This document shows, in pieces, positions 1 through 9,195 of a DNA stretch of 64,000 nucleotides. A model generated the notes under the pieces. It saw only the letters and a program-made list of their open reading frames with translations, had not been told where the DNA came from and did no database searches. The stretch is taken from NCBI RefSeq assembly GCF_001050135.1, contig NZ_CP012040.1, positions 5,411,001 through 5,475,000 on the forward strand, given 5' to 3'. Within the stretch, counting starts at the first letter, position 1. Each line of letters opens with the position of its first letter. This DNA is from Cyclobacterium amurskyense. Lineage in GTDB: Bacteria > Bacteroidota > Bacteroidia > Cytophagales > Cyclobacteriaceae. A program made the translations under genes and the position numbers.

Positions 1-1236
1 CCGTGGAGTGCATTGATAAACCCTGCCATTGTCTTGGCTGAGGATGGCTTTAATTTGACAGAGGTGGAAGCAAATTTTCTCTCTTCCTATTCCGGAAATT
101 TAAAAAAATATTCTACCATAGACCCTGTACATTATACAGGTAAAGTATTCAAAACAGGTGATAAATTGGTTCAAAAAGAACTTGCCAATACGCTTAAATT
201 GATTCGAGACCATGGTCGTGAAGGATTCTATGCTGGTGAGGTAGCTGACCATTTAGTCGCAGAAATGAGAAGGGGTGGGGGCTTAATAAGCCATGAGGAC
301 CTTGAGAAATACCAAAGCATATGGAGAAAACCGCTAACTGGAAATTATAAAGATTACCGCATAATTACCATGGGCCCTCCTAGTGGTGGAGGAATTATTC
401 TGCTTCAGATGCTAGGCATACTTGAAAACCATAAAATCTCTAAAAACAAGTTCAGTGATTACCTTCATCTGAAAACAGAAATGGAGCGCAGAATTTATGC
501 CGATCGGGCTGAATACATGGCCGATGCTGATTTTTATCCGGTCCCAGTTGAGCAGTTGGTAACTGATAAATATTTGAAGGAAAGGTTTCAAAATTTCAAC
601 CCAGATAAGGCCACACCTTCAACGGAAATCAAAGCAGGTGACCTTCTTCAAGAGAGCGAGGAAACCACCCATTTTTCAATTGTTGACCAGGAAGGCAATG
701 CTGTATCAAGTACAACTACCCTAAACGGAAATATGGGATCGAAAGTCCTAGTAGCCGGAGCTGGCTTTATCTTAAACAATGAGATGGATGATTTTTCTAT
801 AAAACCTGGTTTTCCTAACATGTTTGGTGTTCTCGGAGGCGAAGCGAACAAAGTAGAGCCAGAAAAAAGGATGCTTAGCTCCATGAGCCCCACCATTTTG
901 GAAAAAAACGGCAAATTATTCATGGTTGTCGGGACGCCTGGTGGCTCCACTATTCCTACCTCAGTTTTTCAGGCCATAGTAAATGTGATCGAATTTGACA
1001 TGGGAATGCAGGAATCAGTCAATGAAAACCGCTTTCATAGCCAATGGAAACCGGATTGGATAAGCTATGAAAAAGGGTATTCAAACGAGGCCATTATGAA
1101 GGAGCTAAGGGCTAAAGGCCATGAGCTTAAAGAGCGAAATTCTATTGGAAAGGTTGATGCCATCCTGGTTCGAGAAGATGGGACCCTGGAAGCTGGGGCT
1201 GATTACAGAGGTATGGATTCGGCTGCAGGTTTTTAG
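1..1236 (+). CDS. ggt: Gamma-glutamyltransferase, 3' part (5' end outside window)
   Basis: This is the C-terminal two thirds of a gamma-glutamyltranspeptidase, which cleaves the gamma-glutamyl bond of glutathione and related compounds in the periplasm. The reading frame is open from base 1 (codons PWSALINPAIVLAEDGF), so the true start lies to the left of the window. The TTG at 13 is only the first possible start codon. The autoprocessing and nucleophile motif TTHFSIVD is present, with the nucleophilic Thr at 664-666. It is followed by the substrate-binding stretch NNEMDDFS and the loop SSMSPTI, then GTPGGSTIP, all typical of the small subunit. The gene ends at a TAG, 12 bases before a convergent small gene. 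Family assignment is firm. The physiological substrate is not shown by the sequence. Confidence 0.93.
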   Translation, partial: PWSALINPAIVLAEDGFNLTEVEANFLSSYSGNLKKYSTIDPVHYTGKVFKTGDKLVQKELANTLKLIRDHGREGFYAGEVADHLVAEMRRGGGLISHEDLEKYQSIWRKPLTGNYKDYRIITMGPPSGGGIILLQMLGILENHKISKNKFSDYLHLKTEMERRIYADRAEYMADADFYPVPVEQLVTDKYLKERFQNFNPDKATPSTEIKAGDLLQESEETTHFSIVDQEGNAVSSTTTLNGNMGSKVLVAGAGFILNNEMDDFSIKPGFPNMFGVLGGEANKVEPEKRMLSSMSPTILEKNGKLFMVVGTPGGSTIPTSVFQAIVNVIEFDMGMQESVNENRFHSQWKPDWISYEKGYSNEAIMKELRAKGHELKERNSIGKVDAILVREDGTLEAGADYRGMDSAAGF

Positions 1237-1248
1237 GTTACAATGAAA

Positions 1249-1539
1249 TCATTTTTTGGTCTCACACATCCTCACAAAATGAGGACTTGTTCCAGGTATA
1301 CGCTCAATTATTTTTCTAGCCTCCAAATCCAGCTTTACTGAAACGAGGTACCAAGGAACCGAACCATCAAAACTATCCTTCAATGTAGCGATGGCTAATT
1401 CATTAAGTTCCTTATAAGAAATCTCATTTCTTTCCTCAAGGGTTTTAAGTATAAATGCTCTAATTACATTGTATTTAGAAACCAAAATATTAACCCCTTT
1501 CTTGCCTTCTGGGTGCAAAGTCAATAGCCTGTCTTTCAT
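1249..1539 (-). CDS. Small hypothetical protein, DUF6958-like, winged-helix-like
   Basis: A 96-residue protein with no signal peptide or membrane segment. It opens with LLTLHPEGKKGVNI and contains SYKELNELA, GSVPWYLVSVKLDLEARKII and ERIPGTSP. This resembles a family of short bacterial proteins (DUF6958, by recollection) that are predicted to fold as a small winged helix. It is convergent with the gamma-glutamyltransferase gene and probably transcribed alone. Whether it binds DNA cannot be told from the sequence. Confidence 0.7.
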   Translation of the reverse strand: MKDRLLTLHPEGKKGVNILVSKYNVIRAFILKTLEERNEISYKELNELAIATLKDSFDGSVPWYLVSVKLDLEARKIIERIPGTSPHFVRMCETKK

Positions 1540-1756
1540 ATAGATTCAGTTGATTTTTTTAATTCTATTCTTGAAGAAACAATACCGACAAAGTTATTTA
1601 AATTTCATTTCCCACTTTCATAGGTTTAACCCCCTATCTTAGGTTTTTAAGGCTCTTTAAAACTGATGTTTAATAGGGCTAAAGTATTGCCTAAATTCAA
1701 TCCTCAACTGGTTTCATCAGGATTTGATTGTTCTATTTTTTCTTCGGATATAAGTA

Positions 1757-3187
1757 TTATTCTTTTAGTAAATCTTTAATTGCCTTCATCAATACACCTT
1801 CCACTTCAGGAGCAACATTTGATGCGCGTTCACTGACCTCATATCCTCCTTTTTCATAGGCCAAAGTAGTTCCTATATAACCTGGACCAAGATCACCATA
1901 GGCGGCCATAGTTACAAACAGGTCCGGACGTTCGGCTTTAGCCGCAAGCTGATACTCAACAAATAGCTCTCCAGGCATATGTAAAAGTCTTGCATCATTA
2001 AGGCTAAGACACATGACATCCAGGGTTTTTCCAGCTTGTGACCTGCGCAACCAAGCCATTTTACGTGCATTCCCGCTACTTTTCTTTAATAATTCATCAC
2101 TTTTCTTTAACTCTTCTTGCATTTTGTACAAGTATTTTGCCGGAGGTAGGGCCACTTTCTCCACAGTCCAAGAAACCCTTGCGGTTGTTATTGGTTCTCG
2201 CTTTGTTGATTCCCATGCTTTTTTCATTCCTGTTGCCAGCCGCTCCGCTAAGATCAAACGATTTTCATGGGAACCATCATTGTATTTACCTGCAGCAATA
2301 TTTCCTCCTGCTCCGTTAAAATGGACATGAAGGGCATCGGGAACAGCCAATTGACGTAAAAACCTGGCTACCCCTACAAAATCAGGATTAGGGATCCCCG
2401 TACGGTAATAACTCTGTGGATGGGAAGCATAATAGCTAAAAATAGCAACCGGCTTGTCTTCATTCCAAAAACTAACAAGTGACAGTTCAGGATCAATCAA
2501 TCCTTCAGGTTCAGCATGCAAAACGGGATCTTTGGTTGATGACATACGCGTAACCCTTACTTTTCCATCAGGTCCATAAATATTTCTGTTTGAGGCCACT
2601 TTTTCTACAATTGCTTTACCTAAACCTATATGGGTAACCGGCTTCGTATCGGACAAAGAACTTTTAACGGCAATGGTTAACCGACGCAGGGCTTCTCTAG
2701 GGAAAGTACCATCAAATTGGGTTGGGTTGATATTTGCTGGGTCCATTCCGGCTTCAATAAGAATCTGTTCTGCTCCTGCATCAAACCTAGGTGCATCATG
2801 CTGGTGCACCACGCTCACAGCGATCCGATTAGGAATAGAGCCAACAGCCGCAGCCAATGCTCTTTTGAATTCATCCATACCCTCATTGCCAATAGCCAGC
2901 CAATCTATGGAACACATAACAATAGGCAATCCAGCCCCCTGCAACACTATCCCTTTAGCCCTCAAACCTAAGTCCCATTTGTTTATGGTTACATCATAAG
3001 CCAAAGGACTTCCTACTGGTGGAGTAACATCTATGTCAAAAGTGGATAGACGAAGTCCTTCTACTGGTTTTTCTTGGGGTTCATTGTCGTATTTAAAATT
3101 GACTTTTCCTTCCACTTTGTGTATTTGAAAGGAAAAAAGAGAAAGCAGGATAAGTAGGACTGATAAGCTTACATTAACACTTTTCAT
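1757..3187 (-). CDS. Secreted neutral/alkaline ceramidase-like protein
   Basis: A 476-residue protein with an N-terminal signal peptide (hydrophobic residues 6-20). The mature part begins with a motif typical of the neutral/alkaline non-lysosomal ceramidase N-terminal domain, STFDIDVTPPVGSPL, and continues with VSVVHQHDAPRFD, which carries the metal-ligand type HxHD. Further conserved-looking parts are YYASHPQSYYR and FNGAGGNIAAGKYNDGS. Members with this domain in Bacteroidota and Planctomycetota are mostly not proven ceramidases, so the substrate may be another amide or ester. The gene lies downstream of the SusD/SusC operon in the same orientation. A strong terminator at 3265-3294 separates them, so it is probably its own transcript. 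Confidence 0.8.
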   Translation of the reverse strand: MKSVNVSLSVLLILLSLFSFQIHKVEGKVNFKYDNEPQEKPVEGLRLSTFDIDVTPPVGSPLAYDVTINKWDLGLRAKGIVLQGAGLPIVMCSIDWLAIGNEGMDEFKRALAAAVGSIPNRIAVSVVHQHDAPRFDAGAEQILIEAGMDPANINPTQFDGTFPREALRRLTIAVKSSLSDTKPVTHIGLGKAIVEKVASNRNIYGPDGKVRVTRMSSTKDPVLHAEPEGLIDPELSLVSFWNEDKPVAIFSYYASHPQSYYRTGIPNPDFVGVARFLRQLAVPDALHVHFNGAGGNIAAGKYNDGSHENRLILAERLATGMKKAWESTKREPITTARVSWTVEKVALPPAKYLYKMQEELKKSDELLKKSSGNARKMAWLRRSQAGKTLDVMCLSLNDARLLHMPGELFVEYQLAAKAERPDLFVTMAAYGDLGPGYIGTTLAYEKGGYEVSERASNVAPEVEGVLMKAIKDLLKE

Positions 3188-3264
3188 ACTTCTAAGAATT
3201 TATTATTCATTACTAAAACTATTGTTTCACTACCACAGCTTGATGCTGTACCAATTGCTAAGCA

Positions 3265-3294
3265 AAAAGGAGAAACCCACAGGTTTCTCCTTTT
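3265..3294 (-). terminator. Rho-independent terminator of the SusC-SusD operon
   Basis: A perfect 13-bp stem, AAAAGGAGAAACC / GGTTTCTCCTTTT with a CACA loop, lies about 95 bases downstream of the SusD stop on the minus strand and ends in a U-run in that direction. The A/T-rich flanks would allow some activity on the other strand too. Confidence 0.85.
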
Positions 3295-3387
3295 AAATTT
3301 AGGTCCAAATTAATGCTAAGAAAATTAAAACTAACTTGAATAAAGGGCATTTTTCCTTTTCTCATCAATTCATGCATTTATCCTTGC

Positions 3388-5103
3388 TTAATAGCCAGGA
3401 TTTTGAGAAAACTCAGCATCCACATTTAGGTCAATTTGAGCCTGAGGTATTGGCCAACGGAAGTTGTGTTCTTCAATGTCTGCTCCAGGAACTAGCGGGT
3501 TATCGTTATAAGCCCGTACCCTATCGAGAAGCATTCCAGTTCTTCTTAAGATAATAAGCCTCCATTCTTCACCATACAATTCTCTCACACGTTCGTCCAG
3601 TAAGAAATCCATGTCAATATCCGAAGGAGAAACAGGTGTAGCATGGGCACGTTCTCTCACTCTATTCACATCTTCTGCGGCCAATGCTTTATCTCCCAAT
3701 TCCAAATATGCCTCTGCCCTTATTAGCAAAGTTTCAGCAAAACGTAATGCATACCAGTCCTTGTGGGTGATTCCTCCCCCTGAACGATTGGGTTGCAAGA
3801 AATAATTTAATGGATCCGTAAATTTAATGTGAATAGGGAAAATGATTTTACAAGTATCCGCTATTGGATCAGGTCTTGGTGGATCATAAAGGCTGAAATC
3901 AATTTTTTGTTTATCATAAGCTGATTCTGGAGAGTCATAATAGAAATTTCTCTTCAGGTTATGCTCAGCATTTCTAATATCAATGTCCCAATTGTCTTTC
4001 CATACATCATAATAAACCAGACTAGTACCTCTACCATTCGCTGTAGGTCGACCCAAAGTATCAGAATAGCCGGTATACATTCCATTATACAATTCACCCT
4101 GAAAACCTTTTTTACCATCAGGAGTCAAGCCAATGTCAAAATAACGAGGTCCGAAAATATAGGCACTTGCAATCTGTCCACCACCGATGATAAAAGGCTC
4201 TACCTGTATTACCCACATGGATTCTTTATTTTCAGGAAGGTTATGATTTCCGAAGCCAAAAAGATCTAAAAACACATCCCCTGAGCCAAACACATCATTT
4301 CCAAGTTTAGTACCAAAACGACTTGTCATTAAATCATAATCATAATCTTCAATAACTCTTGTAGCCGCTTCCACCGCTTTTTCGAAATTATCCTGTTCAA
4401 GGTAAGTCTCTGCAAGGTAATGCCAAGCTGGACCTTGAGTAATTCGTCCCGGTGCATCTTCTTCACCTGGTTTTGGTAAATTATTCGCAGCATATTGAAA
4501 ATCTTCAACCATCAAGTTGTGAATATCAGCTACAGGGTTTCTAATAAAATCTGCTTTAGCTGAATTAATCGGCTCGGTCAATAGCGGAATATCCCCGTAG
4601 GTAGAGACCAAATACCTGTAGGCAAATGCTCTGAAAAACCTTGCCTCGGCAATGTATTTATTTTTACCTGCTTCACCTTCTGCAAACACATCAGGATCAG
4701 CACTTTCCACTCTATCAATCAATACATTTGCCCATTGGATAATCTCAAACCCAACATTCCAGGTAGCAATTACATTTCTCCAAACAGGAGTCATGTCTGC
4801 ATAAGAATTCAAATAAGAACCTCCTGGTCCCGGTGTTTCACCATTGTATCCCAAATCTGAACCATGAGTTGCCCAATTCATCACACCAAATTCACCGAAT
4901 GAATAATAGGCAGACCGTACTCGGTCATGAATAGCAGTAATACCTTGTAAAGCACCTGCTTCAGTTAAATATGCATTATCAGGCGAAAGAAAATCGAGGG
5001 GCTTTTCGTCTAGAATATCATCATTACAAGACGGAAATATAAACAGCGCAACTGCAGCAATCAGCAAGGATTTAACTGCAAGAAATTTTATATTTATGTT
5101 CAT
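3388..5103 (-). CDS. RagB/SusD family nutrient-uptake outer-membrane lipoprotein
   Basis: A 571-residue surface lipoprotein of the SusD family. It captures a ligand, usually a glycan, at the cell surface and hands it to its SusC partner. The signal peptide ends in the lipobox FPSC with Cys 26 followed by NDD. The SusD-typical N-terminal region (YLTEAGALQGITAIHDRVRS), tetratricopeptide-like helices (AEARFFRAFAYRYLVSTYGDIPL) and the C-terminal RagB block (WYALRFAETLLIRAEAYLE ... RVRERAH ... LLDERVRELYGEEWR) are all present. Length is normal for the family. It lies 45 bases downstream of the SusC gene and is followed by a terminator. The ligand is not evident; no glycoside hydrolase is directly attached. 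Confidence 0.95.
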   Translation of the reverse strand: MNINIKFLAVKSLLIAAVALFIFPSCNDDILDEKPLDFLSPDNAYLTEAGALQGITAIHDRVRSAYYSFGEFGVMNWATHGSDLGYNGETPGPGGSYLNSYADMTPVWRNVIATWNVGFEIIQWANVLIDRVESADPDVFAEGEAGKNKYIAEARFFRAFAYRYLVSTYGDIPLLTEPINSAKADFIRNPVADIHNLMVEDFQYAANNLPKPGEEDAPGRITQGPAWHYLAETYLEQDNFEKAVEAATRVIEDYDYDLMTSRFGTKLGNDVFGSGDVFLDLFGFGNHNLPENKESMWVIQVEPFIIGGGQIASAYIFGPRYFDIGLTPDGKKGFQGELYNGMYTGYSDTLGRPTANGRGTSLVYYDVWKDNWDIDIRNAEHNLKRNFYYDSPESAYDKQKIDFSLYDPPRPDPIADTCKIIFPIHIKFTDPLNYFLQPNRSGGGITHKDWYALRFAETLLIRAEAYLELGDKALAAEDVNRVRERAHATPVSPSDIDMDFLLDERVRELYGEEWRLIILRRTGMLLDRVRAYNDNPLVPGADIEEHNFRWPIPQAQIDLNVDAEFSQNPGY

Positions 5104-5148
5104 TGTTTTTTTATTTATCAGGTTGTACTTAATTAATTAAGCTGATTC

Positions 5149-8100
5149 TTATAAGCTAAGATTCAAACCTAGAATGAAATTTCTCATTAGTGGCGTATCA
5201 CTAATACCAGTTTCTGGATCCCAACCTTGCCAATTTGTCCATACATAAGGATTTTTGCTAGAGACATAAACTTGTGCAGACTGTAACTTTAATTTATCCA
5301 AAAAGCTTTGTGTAAAAGTATACCCCAATGAGATATCCTGTAGCCTTACAAAACTCCTGCTTTGGTAAACTCCACTTTGACGAAGGGGTACATTATAAAT
5401 CCCTGTAGTGTTGGTAGTAGGATTTTCAGGTGTCCAATAAGGATTTACTGCTGAATTATTCCTTCTATCCGGGAAATAAAAGAGTGGATTGATTATGTCA
5501 GCATTGTTAGACATATAATAATTTTTACCTCCCTGAATTGAATTTATAAATACCGAAAGGGTGAAATTATTGTAAGTAAAGCTGTTATTGAGACTGAATC
5601 TATAACTTGGAGATTCATATCCAATAACCTTTCTATCATTTGTAGGATCGATCTCTCCATCTTGATTTTGATCCACATAGCGAAACTGTCCAGGGTACCA
5701 TCCATCTAAAGTGTTGCCACTAAAGAATTCTTCTTCGGTCCATACTCCTCCTGCCATTTCATAATCATATATAGCACTAAGCGATTCTCCAACAAACCAA
5801 CCGTTCCCGATATCATTGTCATCTTCTCCACCATACAGCTTGGTGATTTTATCCCTATTAAGTGCGAAAGTAAAATTGGTTTCCCACCTAAGGGCTCCAT
5901 CCATATTGATAGATTTCAAATCAAACTCAATCCCTTTGTTTTTTAACCCTCCTATATTTGTCCAGATATTTGCATAACCGGCAGCCCTTGGTAGTTGTCT
6001 TAAAACCAATACATCAGTTGTGTTTGCCGTATAGGCATTGACCGTACCAGTAATCCTGTTTTGCCAAAACCCAAAATCCAGCCCTAGGTTATAGGAAGTA
6101 GTGGTTTCCCAAGCCAAGTTTACATTTCCAAGATTACTCGGATATAAACCTATGGCTGTAGATTGCCCATAAACATAATACCTGGTACCCATTCTAGACA
6201 AACTTGAATAACGTCCTATTCCTTGGTTACCATTTTTACCATAAGAAGTCCTTAATTTTAGATAGACATCCATGTTATCAAGGAAAGGCTCATCTGTTAG
6301 TACCCAAGCCAAAGAGGCAGAAGGGAATGTTGCCCATTTATTGCCAGCACCAAATCCGGAAAAACCATCTCTACGTACTGTTCCTGTAAACATGTATCTG
6401 GATAGAAAACTATAATTGACCCGTGCCATATAGGAAAGACTGTTTTCTTCATATGCAGAAGAACTTCCAGTAACAACCTCTGCCAAGCCAATATTATTAT
6501 AGCCAAGGATTTCATTTTCAAAACCTGAAGCCGAGAGTGTTGAAGCATTACCTGTTCTTCCTTCTCTACTAAACAAGAAAGTAGAATTTACCTGATGATC
6601 TCCGAAGGTTCTCGAATAATTGATAATATTATTCAAATTCCAGTCTCTGGATTCAGATGGACTTTTTATTGCCAATCCCCTATTGGAAACACCTGATGGG
6701 GTTGAACTTGAATGAAAAGTGTTGTTGTTTCTATTGGAATAAACATGGGAATAATTGAATTCGTAATTTAAACCTTCAATCCAGGGGATAGATACTTTTA
6801 ACCTACCCACAGCAAACAACTCATTGGTGATATCTGAATTGTCTATGTACTTATTCACTAAAGGGTAAGGTTGGAATAACTCTCCGCCAAGGTAAATATC
6901 ATAATTCGGCTCACCGATATAATTGTTCACCAAGGGACTCGCTACCCTTGCATTTGCAAGACTGGTGGGGATACCAGAATTGTCTCTGGTACTATAACTA
7001 GCATTTAAGCCGAAGGTTAGCCAGTCAGTAATTTCACTTTCAACATTACTTCGCAAGGTAATTCGCTTGAACTTATCATTAATCTGTATACCTTCCACAT
7101 CTGTAAAAGAACCAGAAACATAATAGGTAGACCGATCTGTCATTCCTTGAAGGCTTAGGTTATAATTTTGCATAGGCGCAACCTGCAAAACTTCATTCAC
7201 CCAATTAATTTCGTTTCCAGCCAGGTAATTTTGTTGTTCTTCATAAGTCTTCAAGTAAGACCCTACGGTCTCGGGATTGGTTAAATCAGGCCTTTGTGGT
7301 CTTCCTTCCGCACTGGTAGGATTGGTTTTATACCATGCATACACCTTACTTTGATGATCCCAATCAACCAAACGATTGGCAAATTCATTTGCATTCATAA
7401 CCCGCATAGGGTTATTGGTCATGTCCTGAAATCCAGTATACATCCCAAAAGAGATAACAGGTTTCTCAGATTTACCTTTTTTAGTAGTAATTAATAATAC
7501 ACCATTTGCAGATCTCGAACCATATACTGCTGCAGCACTGGCATCTTTAAGTATATCTATGGTTTCTACATCATTAACGTTAATATTAGAAATGCTCCCA
7601 TTGTAAATCACACCATCCAAAACGATCAAAGGACCATCAGAGGCAGAAAGAGAAGTTTTACCTCTTATTGAAATTTCAGGTTCACTGGAAGCCCCACCTC
7701 TACCTTCAAGGTTCACCCCTGCCGAGGCTCCAATCAAGGCTTGGAAAAGGTTGACATTGGCTTGTCTTGATTTGTCTTCCATAGAAATTCTAGCAACCGA
7801 ACCGGTTAGGTCACTTTTCTTTGCTGTACCATAACCAATAACAAGAACCTCATCCATGGAGGTCACATCCTCTTCCAATACAACATCAATTACATTTCTA
7901 TTTCCAACAGAAATGGTTTGGGTAACGTACCCAATATAGGAAAAAGATAAAGTGGCTCCATCGGGAACTGTAATGGAATACTTACCCATTAGGTCAGTAG
8001 CTGTACCAGTGGTAGTACCAGGTACAAAGACTGTAACACCAGGGATAGATTCCCCATTCGAATCAGTAACGGTACCGGTAACGGTAATGTCGACAGCAAC

Positions 8101-8271
8101 GGTTTGATTGATTGAAAAACCATCATTTTTTACTGTTTCTGAGCCTTTATTCATCTCGCCCGGCTTCAGCTTTGCCCCTGAGGCAAAACCCAAGGTCAAT
8201 ATTTGGACGGAAAAAGCAAGAACCATTATCCCGCCTTTTAACTTTAAGGATTTAGGTATTATTTTATTCAT
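5149..8271 (-). CDS. SusC/RagA family TonB-linked outer-membrane transporter
   Basis: A 1040-residue TonB-dependent outer-membrane transporter. After a signal peptide it has a carboxypeptidase-regulatory-like domain (TGTVTDSNGESIPGVTVFVPGT, residues about 62-145). A plug domain follows with SusC hallmarks: VIGYGTAKKSDLTGSV, ISIRGKTSLSASDGPLIVLDG, and DILKDASAAAVYGSRSANGV. The rest is a long 22-strand-type beta barrel ending in NFILGLNLSL. It is the first gene of a SusC-SusD operon. A 900-bp AT-rich region lies upstream, with no ECF sigma/anti-sigma pair or hybrid two-component gene next to it, so its regulator is elsewhere. Confidence 0.96.
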   Translation of the reverse strand: MNKIIPKSLKLKGGIMVLAFSVQILTLGFASGAKLKPGEMNKGSETVKNDGFSINQTVAVDITVTGTVTDSNGESIPGVTVFVPGTTTGTATDLMGKYSITVPDGATLSFSYIGYVTQTISVGNRNVIDVVLEEDVTSMDEVLVIGYGTAKKSDLTGSVARISMEDKSRQANVNLFQALIGASAGVNLEGRGGASSEPEISIRGKTSLSASDGPLIVLDGVIYNGSISNINVNDVETIDILKDASAAAVYGSRSANGVLLITTKKGKSEKPVISFGMYTGFQDMTNNPMRVMNANEFANRLVDWDHQSKVYAWYKTNPTSAEGRPQRPDLTNPETVGSYLKTYEEQQNYLAGNEINWVNEVLQVAPMQNYNLSLQGMTDRSTYYVSGSFTDVEGIQINDKFKRITLRSNVESEITDWLTFGLNASYSTRDNSGIPTSLANARVASPLVNNYIGEPNYDIYLGGELFQPYPLVNKYIDNSDITNELFAVGRLKVSIPWIEGLNYEFNYSHVYSNRNNNTFHSSSTPSGVSNRGLAIKSPSESRDWNLNNIINYSRTFGDHQVNSTFLFSREGRTGNASTLSASGFENEILGYNNIGLAEVVTGSSSAYEENSLSYMARVNYSFLSRYMFTGTVRRDGFSGFGAGNKWATFPSASLAWVLTDEPFLDNMDVYLKLRTSYGKNGNQGIGRYSSLSRMGTRYYVYGQSTAIGLYPSNLGNVNLAWETTTSYNLGLDFGFWQNRITGTVNAYTANTTDVLVLRQLPRAAGYANIWTNIGGLKNKGIEFDLKSINMDGALRWETNFTFALNRDKITKLYGGEDDNDIGNGWFVGESLSAIYDYEMAGGVWTEEEFFSGNTLDGWYPGQFRYVDQNQDGEIDPTNDRKVIGYESPSYRFSLNNSFTYNNFTLSVFINSIQGGKNYYMSNNADIINPLFYFPDRRNNSAVNPYWTPENPTTNTTGIYNVPLRQSGVYQSRSFVRLQDISLGYTFTQSFLDKLKLQSAQVYVSSKNPYVWTNWQGWDPETGISDTPLMRNFILGLNLSL

Positions 8272-8903
8272 CGTTTAGGGGTTAGTAGTCATAATTTTCG
8301 TAAAACTTTCAATTAACAATTTTTCGTTTTGAATTCATTAAGTATTGAAAATTATAAACTACTCAATTCAATAGCAAGTAATTTATAATATTTTTATTTT
8401 TTGTGTTAAGGTTTAAAGACTTTTCATGCAAATTATTAACATAAGGTAACAGATATTTTACATCTAAGGTTAGGATGTTTATTCAATGGTTAGTAAACAG
8501 GAAAAATACTCCTATAGACCAACGATTTTATACCTATATCGTATTAAGGGGAATTTCGAAAATAAACCAATTAATAAATGGCTTATGAATACTAAAACTT
8601 TAATAAGCGAATCTATATACTACATATACAAAATTCATAAATCCCTAATACAAAGGAATTTATTGAATAATTAGATTAAACTATCACTATATCATTAATT
8701 TTCAATTATTTTATTGACAGCTATTTTAGCCAATCTTTAATGATTAAAAAAACCATATTTAAAAAAGTTTAATATAATTAAATAACAATAAACCACTTTA
8801 TAATAGAAATTTAAAAGTAAATAATTACAAAAAAAATAGACAATTTATGAAAAAACACTATTTTGAAAAGTTAATAAATATTGAAATCAAACCTAAGCCA
8901 AAT
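8272..8903. other. AT-rich intergenic leader upstream of SusC
   Basis: About 630 bases of very AT-rich sequence with no convincing gene. It must contain the promoter and 5' leader of the minus-strand SusC gene. A short open frame on the plus strand (8486-8674) has a low-complexity, AT-driven composition (KIHKSLIQRNLLNN) and is not credible as a gene. No clear promoter motif could be fixed by eye. Confidence 0.5.
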
Positions 8904-9125
8904 GGTTAAACCCGAAATATGCAATAGACATTCTATTACGTGCTGAAATCGCTTTAAAATCAGCCACTTCGTTGCTGTTTTCAATTTCACCATAGCGGTG
9001 CTATGCTAAAATCTCCAAACAGCCTGATTTTCTTGCGATTGCAACACTTCCCGTAAACACGGGACAGGCTTCACCCCTGACATTGTCAGGGCGGAGAAAT
9101 TCTATTACATAATCCGGGTTAAACC
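8904..9125. repeat. MITE-like dispersed repeat, copy 1 (222 bp)
   Basis: A non-coding element bounded by imperfect terminal inverted repeats of about 30 bp. The left end begins GGTTAAACCCGAAATATG; the right end, read inward on the other strand, begins GGTTTAACCCGGATTATG, and both continue into ATAGA..TTC. A second copy of about 218 bp lies at 19074-19291 with roughly 93 percent identity over the body. The interior has short hairpins (ACCATAGCGGTGCTATG, CCTGACATTGTCAGG). No target duplication is obvious. It is a miniature inverted-repeat element by structure; the parent transposase is not in the window. Confidence 0.75.
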
Positions 9126-9195
9126 TTAGGAAATCGCACATAAAAAATTATTGGACAGTCTCCAAAATTGCTCATACCATAGGACTTGCCGCTTA

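Noticed and set aside
8486..8674. Open frame of 62 codons on the plus strand in the SusC leader
   Set aside because: AT-driven composition, no ribosome binding site of note and no family resemblance; the region is more likely regulatory.
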